Shown here piece by piece: positions 1-5,261 of a stretch of DNA of 6,982 bases. How positions within the stretch are numbered: position 1 is the stretch's first letter; every line of letters starts with the position of its first letter. The DNA is taken from the NCBI GenBank assembly GCA_050943075.1, contig JBMNOM010000045.1, positions 1 to 6,982 on the forward strand. Reading direction: 5' to 3'. Made by a program: the position numbers and the translations under genes. The notes beneath the pieces were generated by a model. The model had not been told where the DNA came from, did not search any database, and saw only the letters and a program-made list of their open reading frames with translations. Source of the DNA: CAJKWP01 sp050943075. GTDB taxonomy: Bacteria; Bacillota; Clostridia; Christensenellales; UBA1242.

Positions 1-10
1 AAAAACTTTT

Positions 11-35
11 AATTTAATTTAATTTAATTTAATTT
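11..35. repeat. AATTT pentamer repeat, 5 copies
   Basis: Five perfect tandem copies of AATTT run from 11 to 35, followed by two more T. On the minus strand the tract reads as AAATT units and includes the last codon (AAT, Asn) and the TAA stop of metG at 29-34. A change in copy number would therefore alter the last residue, the stop or the immediate 3' untranslated region. The metG terminator is not visible; it is probably left of the window edge. Confidence 0.85.
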
Positions 36-1690
36 TTGTTTTTCAAATATTCCTCAAAAGTGTTTTGTGCGCCTTTTGTCATGTCAATTTTTTCTGGTTC
101 AATTCTTGTAAATAAAACAGGCACATCGGCAAGCACAACATTTTCGTCATAAGTCACAGGTTCAAAATTGTTCAGTTCAACTTTCAAAATGTCTTTAATC
201 ATTTGTGTGCGTTTTGGCATAATTGGTTCAAACAAATTTGCAATGTTTGCAATCATGTAAATGCAATTTGAAGTGATCGCATCAAATTTTTCTGGGTCTT
301 CTTTTGCAAATGTCCAAGGTGTGTTGTTGTCGTAATATCTGTTTGCAAACTGCACATATTCATACAACCTTGTTGCCGCTGCTTTAAGTTCAGATTGCTC
401 GTAAAGTGCTTTAACTTCTTTATACAAATTTTCTGTGTAGGAAACAACTTCATTGTCCAAATTTTGTTTTGGAAGTTTGCCTTCAAATTTTTTCACTAGG
501 AAAGCCAAGTTTCTGTTAACAAAATTGCCATAGCCACCAAGCAAATGTTTTTGGTAGATTGAAAGGAAGTCGTCAAGGTTAAATGAAGCGTCTTTTCTTT
601 CTGGGTTGTTCAAAATGAAATAATAACGAATTGCGTCCGAATCAAAGTTGGCAAGAAGAGTGTTAACTGTAATTAAATTGCCTTTGCTTTTGCTCATTTT
701 GTCGTTGTTAAAATTAATGTATTCACAAGACACAATCATTTTTGGCGGAATGATGTTTGGGTTAATTGCGTAAAGCAAAGCAGGCAAGATGATGGTATGG
801 AAAACAATGTTGTCTTTGCCATGCACATAATATGGCACCAAGTTTTTGTCTGTTATAAATTCTTCAAAGTTAATGCCTTTTTGTTTTGCTGCCATTTGAC
901 AAGCAGTTAAATAACCAATCACAGCTTCAATCCAAACATAAACGCGTTTGTCTTCAAAACCTTTAAAAGGAAGTTCAATTCCCCAATTTAACGAGCGGGA
1001 AATTGTTCTGTCATGCAAGCCTTCTGTTATATATTTGTTTGTTTCATTAATTGCTGTTTGACGCCAGTTTTCTTTGTTGGCATTAAAATATTTTGTCACT
1101 TGGTTTGTTAGTGCGCTCATTTCAAAATATAAGTGGGTGTTTGGTTGCAAAATTGTTGGGTTGCCACATTTTTTGCAAACCTTATCTTTAAGCATTTCTG
1201 GTTTTAATGCGGTTAAGCAATTATCACATTGATCGCCATCTGCAATATGATTACAAATTGGGCAAATGCCTTTTAACTCTCTGTCAGACTTAAACTTGTT
1301 GCAAGTGGTGCAAAAATCTTCTTCTTCAGTTTTTTCATAAAGAAAACCATTTTTGTCAATTTGCAAAAGCAAGTTTTGCACATTTTGTTTGTGCTCTTCT
1401 GTCATGGTATTTGTGTAAATGTCATAAGTGAAGCCCAAGTCTGCAAATGTTTTTGTAAATTCAGTGTCATAATGTGTTGCAATTTCTTTTGGAGAAACAT
1501 TCAAATTTTCAGCTCTTATGGTTATTGGTGTGCCATGACAATCCGAGCCGGAAACAAAAACAACTTCGTTGCCGTTTTTTCTAAAAAATCTTGCCAAAAC
1601 ATCACCAGGCAAAAGCGCTGCCAAGTGCCCAATGTGCATTGAATTGTTTGCGTAAAGCCATGCGTTTCCAATAAAAATTTTCTTGTCCAT
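29..1690 (-). CDS. metG: Methionyl-tRNA synthetase (no C-terminal Trbp111-like domain)
   Basis: This cytosolic class I enzyme charges tRNA-Met and initiator tRNA with methionine, using ATP. The 553-residue protein has the HIGH signature at residues 19-22 and a GSDCHGTPI segment near 48-56. Four CxxC pairs follow (127/130, 143/146, 155/158, 172/175), forming the double zinc knuckle of the connective-peptide insertion. KMSKS is at 331-335. The helical anticodon-binding domain carries an NRN motif (392-394) and TPW with W459, matching the anticodon-reading tryptophan of E. coli MetRS (W461). The protein ends about 20 residues after the catalytic and anticodon-binding body, so the C-terminal OB-fold dimerisation and tRNA-binding domain of the roughly 660-680 residue E. 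coli and Bacillus enzymes is absent. Shorter forms of this kind are known. The start is ATG at 1690, with SD AGAGG (1696-1700) five bases upstream. The leader is short and has no T-box. The gene is transcribed alone on this strand. Confidence 0.97.
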   Translation of the reverse strand: MDKKIFIGNAWLYANNSMHIGHLAALLPGDVLARFFRKNGNEVVFVSGSDCHGTPITIRAENLNVSPKEIATHYDTEFTKTFADLGFTYDIYTNTMTEEHKQNVQNLLLQIDKNGFLYEKTEEEDFCTTCNKFKSDRELKGICPICNHIADGDQCDNCLTALKPEMLKDKVCKKCGNPTILQPNTHLYFEMSALTNQVTKYFNANKENWRQTAINETNKYITEGLHDRTISRSLNWGIELPFKGFEDKRVYVWIEAVIGYLTACQMAAKQKGINFEEFITDKNLVPYYVHGKDNIVFHTIILPALLYAINPNIIPPKMIVSCEYINFNNDKMSKSKGNLITVNTLLANFDSDAIRYYFILNNPERKDASFNLDDFLSIYQKHLLGGYGNFVNRNLAFLVKKFEGKLPKQNLDNEVVSYTENLYKEVKALYEQSELKAAATRLYEYVQFANRYYDNNTPWTFAKEDPEKFDAITSNCIYMIANIANLFEPIMPKRTQMIKDILKVELNNFEPVTYDENVVLADVPVLFTRIEPEKIDMTKGAQNTFEEYLKNKN

Positions 1691-1715
1691 AAAAACCTCT
1701 TTTTAATACTATGCT

Positions 1716-1744
1716 AGTTTATCACAACACTTTTTTTATGTCAA
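1716..1744 (-). promoter_or_regulatory. metG promoter
   Basis: On the minus strand there is a perfect -35 TTGACA (1744-1739), a 17-bp spacer and a -10 TAAACT (1721-1716). The -10 is preceded by TGA, which gives an extended -10 (TGn). The predicted transcription start is near 1709, leaving a leader of about 19 nt. That is too short for a T-box or other riboswitch. Confidence 0.75.
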
Positions 1745-1776
1745 TAAAAGCAGATAATATGTGAAATTTTGCAAAT

Positions 1777-1805
1777 AAAAAAATCTTTAATTTTGAAATT
1801 AAAGA
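1777..1805 (-). terminator. Intrinsic terminator of the 78-residue orphan gene
   Basis: A 10-bp perfect inverted repeat (1784-1793 with 1796-1805, TCTTTAATTT against AAATTAAAGA) is followed on the minus strand by seven T (1783-1777). It begins 18 bp past the stop of the 1824-2060 gene and lies upstream of the metG promoter, so it should keep the two transcripts separate. The stem has only one G-C pair. On the plus strand it is followed by C and five T, so it could work weakly in that direction too, although no plus-strand gene ends there. Confidence 0.7.
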
Positions 1806-1823
1806 CTTTTTAATTTTTTAAAA

Positions 1824-2060
1824 TTACATTGATTGTGTTTGAGTGTTTTCCGCGTTTTTGTTAATTAATTGCAAAGCTTTGTCTGGTGCAATTTCAACAA
1901 AGTTGCCATCTTTTGTTTTTTGGTAATATTTTGTGTGCTCAAAAGTGTGGCCATAACCCGTTTTAACAATTTCAGAGTAAGAATAAACATTTTCACATTC
2001 TTTAACTGCTTTAACTTTTAAGCCATTATTCAATTTTATAATTAAACTCTTGTTTGTCAT
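1824..2060 (-). CDS. Hypothetical protein, 78 residues, family not recognised
   Basis: I do not recognise this protein. It starts MTNKSLIIKLNNG and ends ENTQTQSM. The N-terminal half alternates hydrophobic and polar residues, as expected for beta strands (LIIKL, LKVKAV). An aromatic segment (YSYSE, GYGHTFEH, YYQ) covers about 26-47, a predicted short helix about 60-68, and the tail is polar and probably disordered. There is one cysteine (C22), and no signal peptide or membrane segment from this start. ATG at 2060 is chosen because GGAG lies eight bases upstream and a consensus promoter lies just before that. The frame stays open to a TTG at 2129 and the extension would look like a membrane helix, but it overlaps the promoter. 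A dedicated promoter, SD and terminator support a real single-gene unit, divergent from trpS-hisS. It is probably cytosolic; the function is unknown. Confidence 0.75.
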   Translation of the reverse strand: MTNKSLIIKLNNGLKVKAVKECENVYSYSEIVKTGYGHTFEHTKYYQKTKDGNFVEIAPDKALQLINKNAENTQTQSM

Positions 2061-2068
2061 TAAATTAA

Positions 2069-2072
2069 CTCC
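2069..2072 (-). promoter_or_regulatory. Shine-Dalgarno site that fixes the start of the 78-residue gene
   Basis: GGAG (within AGGAGT) on the minus strand lies eight bases before the ATG at 2060. The upstream TTG at 2129 has no comparable site, so the shorter start is preferred. Confidence 0.75.
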
Positions 2073-2085
2073 TATTATGACAAAA

Positions 2086-2114
2086 AATATAACACAAAGA
2101 CTTAAAAATGTCAA
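2086..2114 (-). promoter_or_regulatory. Promoter of the 78-residue orphan gene
   Basis: On the minus strand there is a -35 TTGACA (2114-2109), exactly 17 bp, then a -10 TATATT (2091-2086). The predicted start is near 2079, giving a leader of about 19 nt that contains the GGAG site. The promoter lies inside the open frame upstream of ATG 2060, which argues against the TTG start at 2129. Confidence 0.75.
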
Positions 2115-2175
2115 TACAGCAATTTTCAAAAATCTTTTTGTTTTGTATAATTTATATGATTAATAAACTATTTAA

Positions 2176-2204
2176 TTGACTAATTTGCAATTAATATTTA
2201 TAAT
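2176..2204 (+). promoter_or_regulatory. trpS-hisS operon promoter
   Basis: -35 TTGACT (2176-2181), a 17-bp spacer and a perfect -10 TATAAT (2199-2204). The predicted start is near 2211, leaving a leader of about 29 nt before the GTG of trpS. There is no room for a T-box specifier hairpin, trp attenuator or leader peptide. It is divergent from the orphan promoter at 2086-2114, with 61 bp between the two -35 boxes. Confidence 0.8.
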
Positions 2205-2239
2205 AAATGTAAAACTTTTTTATTATTTAAGGAGTTATT

Positions 2240-3235
2240 GTGAAACAAACAATTTTAACAGGAATAAAACCAACCGGAAGTGTCCACATTGGCAATTATT
2301 TTGGTGCAATTATTCCAGCAATTGAATTAAGCCAAACACAAGACGCAAACTTTTTTTATTTTATTGCAGACTATCACGCATTAACAACCGTGAAAGACGC
2401 AAAAACGCTTTCAAACCAAACTTATGAAGTTGCTGCAGCATGGCTTGCTTGTGGGCTTAACCCAGAAAAAGTTGTGTTTTACAAACAATCTGACATTCCA
2501 GAAATTTTTGAACTTACAACAATTTTAACAAACTTAACTCCAAAAGGGCTTATGAACAGAGCACATGCCTACAAAGCACTTGTGCAAGAAAACAAAGCAA
2601 ACAATTTGGACGAAGACCACAACATTAACATGGGGCTTTACAACTATCCAATTTTAATGACAGCAGACATTGTTGCATTTAACGCAACCAAAGTGCCAGT
2701 TGGAAAAGACCAAAAACAACACGTGGAAATTGCGCGTGACATTGCAAAAGCGTTTAACAACCGCTATGGCAAATGCTTGGTGGAAACCCAGCCACAAATT
2801 AAACAAGAAGTTGCTCTCATCACAGGAACAGACGGCAGAAAAATGAGCAAAAGCTATAACAACATTATTGGTTTGTTTGAAAATGAAGACCAACTTTTGA
2901 AAAAAATTAACCGCTTGGTGACAGATTCCAAAGGAATTGACGAGCCAAAAGGCACAGACAACGCAGTGTTTGAGCTTTACGCGTTGTTTGCAAATAAACA
3001 GCAAACTGAAGCGTTCAAACAACAACTTGAAAGCGGAATTTCATGGGGACAAGCAAAAAAAGAGCTTTTCAATTTGGCAAATTCTGTTTTGGCGCCTTTA
3101 AGAGAAAAATATAATTACTATATGCAAAATAAACACCTAATTGATGAAATTTTGCAAAAAGGACAACAAAAAGCAAGAGAAGTTGCTTCTGAAACACTTA
3201 TAAGAGTGAAAAAAGCAATTGGTGTTGCAAAATAA
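2240..3235 (+). CDS. trpS: Tryptophanyl-tRNA synthetase
   Basis: This class Ic synthetase charges tRNA-Trp in the cytosol and works as a homodimer in its family. At 331 residues it is the usual size (about 330). The N-terminus reads TGIKPTGSVHIGNYFGA, with the HIGH-type HIGN at 16-19. GLYNYPILMTADI (132-144) and VPVGKDQKQHVE (152-163) form the tryptophan and nucleotide site. KMSKS is at 201-205. DGRKMSKSYNN and NRAHAYKA (106-113) resemble the TrpRS subtype better known from proteobacteria, rather than the Bacillus enzyme, where the lysine loop reads KKMSKSDPN. That subtype call is from memory of the families. The start is GTG at 2240, with AAGGAG (2229-2234) five bases upstream and no better ATG nearby. 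It is the first gene of an operon; hisS follows after 25 bp. Confidence 0.97.
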   Translation: MKQTILTGIKPTGSVHIGNYFGAIIPAIELSQTQDANFFYFIADYHALTTVKDAKTLSNQTYEVAAAWLACGLNPEKVVFYKQSDIPEIFELTTILTNLTPKGLMNRAHAYKALVQENKANNLDEDHNINMGLYNYPILMTADIVAFNATKVPVGKDQKQHVEIARDIAKAFNNRYGKCLVETQPQIKQEVALITGTDGRKMSKSYNNIIGLFENEDQLLKKINRLVTDSKGIDEPKGTDNAVFELYALFANKQQTEAFKQQLESGISWGQAKKELFNLANSVLAPLREKYNYYMQNKHLIDEILQKGQQKAREVASETLIRVKKAIGVAK

Positions 3236-3260
3236 TTAAGAAGAAATTTAAGGAGAAATT

Positions 3261-4571
3261 ATGTTAAACGAAAAAGTGGAAATGCGCAACCTTAAAGGCA
3301 CATTTGACTTTTTGCCAAAAGAGCAAAGAATTAGAAACAAAATCATCAGCACGTTGCAACAAGTTTTTGAACTTTATGGTTATCAACCTGTTGAAACACC
3401 AATCTTGTGTCATTATGACGTGCTTGCAAGCAAATATTCTGGTGGGTCAGAAATTTTAAAAGAAGTTTATAAGCTGCAAGACCAAGGTGAAAGAGAACTT
3501 GCACTTCGATATGACTTAACTGTTCCATTTGCACGCCTTATTGCAATGAATCCAAATTTAACTTTTCCTTTCAAACGCTATGAAATTGGAAAGGTGTATA
3601 GAGATGGCCCTGTGAAAGTTGGCAGAAATCGTGAGTTTTATCAATGTGACGTTGACGCTATTGGCGTTAAAGGTGTGACACTTGAAGCCGAGCTTTTGCT
3701 TCTTGCATTCCACGTGTTTAAAAAACTTGAAATTGATGTTTACATTAAATATAACAACAGAAAATTAATGTCTGGTTTAATTGAAATTGCAGGCATTAAC
3801 AAAGAAATTGTTAAAGATGTTATCACAATTGTGGACAAAATTAAGAAAATTACAAAAGCAGAATTTGAAAAAGAACTTAATGACATTGGACTATCAAACG
3901 AACAAATTGAAAAACTTCACACATTGTTTTCAATGGACTTAAACTCAATTAAACAGCGATTTGGAAACCTTGAAAATCAAAATATTAATGAGGGACTTAC
4001 AGAACTTTATGAACTTGAAGGTTATTTAAGCCAAACAGATATTTTGAAAAACTGCAAACTTGATTTAAGCTTGGCAAGAGGACATGAAATTTACACAGGC
4101 ATTGTGTTTGAAGTTTTCACAAAAGATGGGCTTATCACTTCAAGCATTGGCGGCGGCGGAAGGTTTGACAAAATTATCACAAACTTTATTGACAATGGAA
4201 TTGAATATCCAGCATGTGGCATAAGTTTTGGGCTTGATGTGATTTACAACTATTTGCTTTTAACTCAAAAAGCTGAAGAGCAAAGCAGTGCAGACTTATA
4301 CATCATTCCAATGGGAACATTTGCTCATTCAATGAGACTTGCAGAACGCTTGCGTGAAAAAGGTGTTAAAGTTGAAATTGCTTTAAACCAAGGCTCTGTT
4401 TCAAAAGAAATGAAAAAAGCAAACAAACTTGGCATGCCATTTGTGACTGTTATTGGCGAAGATGAAATTACCACTGGCAAACTCACAATTAAAAACATGG
4501 CAAAAAGCGAACAAAAAGAATACACACTTGAAAATATTGATGCTTTGTGTGCTGACATTTTAAGAAAATAA
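3261..4571 (+). CDS. hisS: Histidyl-tRNA synthetase, archaeal/eukaryotic-like subtype
   Basis: This class II synthetase charges tRNA-His in the cytosol and its family is dimeric. The 436 residues are near the usual size. RNLKGTFDFLP (9-19) opens the catalytic domain. RYDLTVPFAR (83-92) replaces the usual bacterial RPEGT-type motif and resembles archaeal and eukaryotic enzymes. Motif 2 covers about 104-132 (KRYEIGKVYRDG, then GRNREFYQCDVD). HisA reads ARGHEIYTG (272-280), keeping R273 and Y278, which match the histidine-contacting E. coli R259 and Y264. HisB is GGGGRFDK (297-304). Motif 3 reads GISFGLDVI (320-328), with V327 where the arginine is expected. An anticodon-binding HGTP domain fills about 345-436, so this is not a HisZ-like paralogue. 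ATG 3261 has AAGGAG (3250-3255) five bases upstream; an in-frame ATG at 3282 lacks a site. It is the second gene of the trpS operon and ends before a strong terminator. Whether the genome has another HisRS cannot be seen here. Confidence 0.95.
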   Translation: MLNEKVEMRNLKGTFDFLPKEQRIRNKIISTLQQVFELYGYQPVETPILCHYDVLASKYSGGSEILKEVYKLQDQGERELALRYDLTVPFARLIAMNPNLTFPFKRYEIGKVYRDGPVKVGRNREFYQCDVDAIGVKGVTLEAELLLLAFHVFKKLEIDVYIKYNNRKLMSGLIEIAGINKEIVKDVITIVDKIKKITKAEFEKELNDIGLSNEQIEKLHTLFSMDLNSIKQRFGNLENQNINEGLTELYELEGYLSQTDILKNCKLDLSLARGHEIYTGIVFEVFTKDGLITSSIGGGGRFDKIITNFIDNGIEYPACGISFGLDVIYNYLLLTQKAEEQSSADLYIIPMGTFAHSMRLAERLREKGVKVEIALNQGSVSKEMKKANKLGMPFVTVIGEDEITTGKLTIKNMAKSEQKEYTLENIDALCADILRK

Positions 4572-4596
4572 GAATAATATTAAAATACATAAAAAC

Positions 4597-4629
4597 AAAA
4601 AACCTTTAAGCAATTCTTAAAGGTTTTTA
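4597..4629. terminator. Bidirectional terminator between trpS-hisS and the 114-residue gene
   Basis: CCTTTAAG (4603-4610) pairs with CTTAAAGG (4616-4623) around a CAATT loop. The flanking A and T runs add five A-T pairs (4598-4602 with 4624-4628). T-rich sequence follows on both strands. It lies 25 bp after the hisS stop and 13 bp past the stop of the converging minus-strand gene, so it should end both transcripts. Confidence 0.9.
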
Positions 4630-4642
4630 TTTTAAATTCAAA

Positions 4643-4987
4643 TTAAGCATTCAATTCTTTTTCTGGTTGTGTTTTTTGTTTGAAATGGTTTAAACACGCG
4701 CGTTTATATTCTTCGCCAAAAATTTCCGCCAAAACAAGCCTTAAGCAAGCGCTTAGTTGTTTTAAATCAATTTGCAAATTTGGATTAAGTGGGTCATAAA
4801 CTTTTATAACTTCAAAGTCATTCAAAGTCACTCTAACTCTGTCTGCAACATTTTTTCTGCCTGCGCCAATTATTAAAAGTTTGGTTTCTGTTGTTTCAAC
4901 TCCGCAGGTGTTGTTGCCAAATTCAACAACCTTATTCAAATGTGGCAAAAAGCGTTTAATTGCCTTGCCTCTAAAAACAAACTTCAT
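4643..4987 (-). CDS. Hypothetical protein, 114 residues, family not recognised
   Basis: I do not recognise this protein. It begins MKFVFRGKAIKRF, which is basic, and continues with a segment predicted as beta-rich: VVEF (20-23), TKLLIIGAGRKN (35-46), DRVRVTL (49-55) and FEVIKVYDP (58-66). A strongly amphipathic helical stretch follows (about 73-103, DLKQLSACLRLVLAEIF onward), then a polar tail. Cysteines are at 28, 81 and 98, not in CxxC spacing, so a zinc site is unlikely. There is no signal peptide or membrane segment. IIGAG resembles a glycine-rich turn but is too little to call a nucleotide-binding fold. ATG 4987 is chosen because GGAG (4997-5000) sits nine bases upstream. The frame runs back to ATG 5002 and TTG 5041, but ATG 5002 overlaps that site and the added residues look non-coding. 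It converges on hisS, shares its terminator, and is divergent from the helicase gene. Codon use and AT content match its neighbours. Confidence 0.75.
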   Translation of the reverse strand: MKFVFRGKAIKRFLPHLNKVVEFGNNTCGVETTETKLLIIGAGRKNVADRVRVTLNDFEVIKVYDPLNPNLQIDLKQLSACLRLVLAEIFGEEYKRACLNHFKQKTQPEKELNA

Positions 4988-4996
4988 TTTACAATT

Positions 4997-5000
4997 CTCC
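4997..5000 (-). promoter_or_regulatory. Shine-Dalgarno site that fixes the start of the 114-residue gene
   Basis: GGAG (within TGGAGA) on the minus strand lies nine bases before ATG 4987. It overlaps the alternative ATG at 5002, which has no site of its own, so the 4987 start is preferred. Confidence 0.65.
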
Positions 5001-5013
5001 ATTAAGTTAATAT

Positions 5014-5041
5014 ATATTACTACTTTTAAAAAAAAATGCAA
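5014..5041 (-). promoter_or_regulatory. Possible promoter of the 114-residue gene
   Basis: On the minus strand, TTGCAT (5041-5036), 16 bp, then TAATAT (5019-5014). Both boxes are imperfect, clearly weaker than the other promoters here, and the surrounding DNA is so AT-rich that chance matches are likely. The predicted leader would be about 20 nt, similar to the other genes. Confidence 0.35.
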
Positions 5042-5162
5042 GATTTATTTTTTTTAACTTTAACAAAAATGCACTTTGTTTTTAAAACACTTTAAAAATC
5101 TTGTGTGTTTTTTTCTTTAAAAATGGGGAAAATATATAAAAAAATATAATAAAAAATAAAAA

Positions 5163-5191
5163 TTGACTTTTGCTTTATAATAAGATATACT
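5163..5191 (+). promoter_or_regulatory. DEAD-box helicase gene promoter
   Basis: -35 TTGACT (5163-5168), a 17-bp spacer and -10 TATACT (5186-5191). The predicted start is near 5198, giving a leader of about 64 nt. That is two to three times longer than the other leaders here and contains a hairpin. A closer-to-consensus TATAAT at 5176-5181 is only 7 bp from the -35, so it does not fit this pair. Confidence 0.7.
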
Positions 5192-5210
5192 TAATTAATA
5201 AAAGGTTTAT

Positions 5211-5252
5211 AAAAGTAAAGCACGAGTAAACATTTCGTAGCTTTCTTTTTTT
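5211..5252 (+). promoter_or_regulatory. Terminator-like hairpin in the helicase leader (candidate attenuator)
   Basis: AAAAG (5211-5215), a bulged T, then AAAGCACGA (5217-5225) form the left arm. The right arm is TCGT (5235-5238), a bulged A, then GCTTT and CTTTT (5240-5249). This is about 14 pairs around a 9-base loop, ending in a T run to 5252. In composition it matches the intrinsic terminators elsewhere in the window. It lies between promoter and start codon, immediately before the ribosome binding site, and no upstream plus-strand gene needs terminating there because hisS already has a terminator at 4597. A regulatory role (premature termination, or a structure that responds to temperature or to the helicase) is inference. 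Loop bases TAAAC (5227-5231) can pair with GTTTA (5205-5209), a possible alternative fold or pseudoknot. Confidence 0.6.
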
Positions 5253-5258
5253 GGGTGA
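5253..5258 (+). promoter_or_regulatory. Unusual ribosome binding site of the helicase gene
   Basis: GGGTGA lies three bases before ATG 5262. It matches the GGTGA part of the extended anti-SD complement (AGGAGGTGA), unlike the AGGAG or AGAGG cores used by most other genes here. It directly abuts the T run of the leader hairpin, so leader folding could affect access to it. Confidence 0.5.
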
Positions 5259-5261
5259 AAA

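Noticed and set aside
2061..2129. N-terminal membrane helix for the orphan protein if started at TTG 2129
   Set aside because: This stretch contains a consensus promoter and the SD for ATG 2060, so it is better read as untranslated DNA.
2123..2151. Second possible promoter for trpS-hisS: TTTTCA, 17 bp, TATAAT
   Set aside because: The -10 is perfect but the -35 is poor. The downstream pair at 2176-2204 is much better, and TATAAT matches are expected by chance at this AT content. It could be a minor second start.
2654..3025. Minus-strand open frame inside trpS, Phe/Cys/Val-rich
   Set aside because: It lies wholly within a gene with intact TrpRS motifs and has no start signals, so it is a shadow of codon bias.
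4988..5041. N-terminal extension of the 114-residue protein to ATG 5002 or TTG 5041
   Set aside because: The GGAG nine bases before ATG 4987 overlaps ATG 5002. The extra residues come from AT-rich promoter-like sequence and neither upstream start has its own ribosome site.
5042..5162. AT-rich stretch upstream of the helicase promoter checked for a small gene or RNA
   Set aside because: No open frame with a start and ribosome site, no stable hairpin and no tRNA-like sequence. It is A/T-run spacer between divergent promoters.
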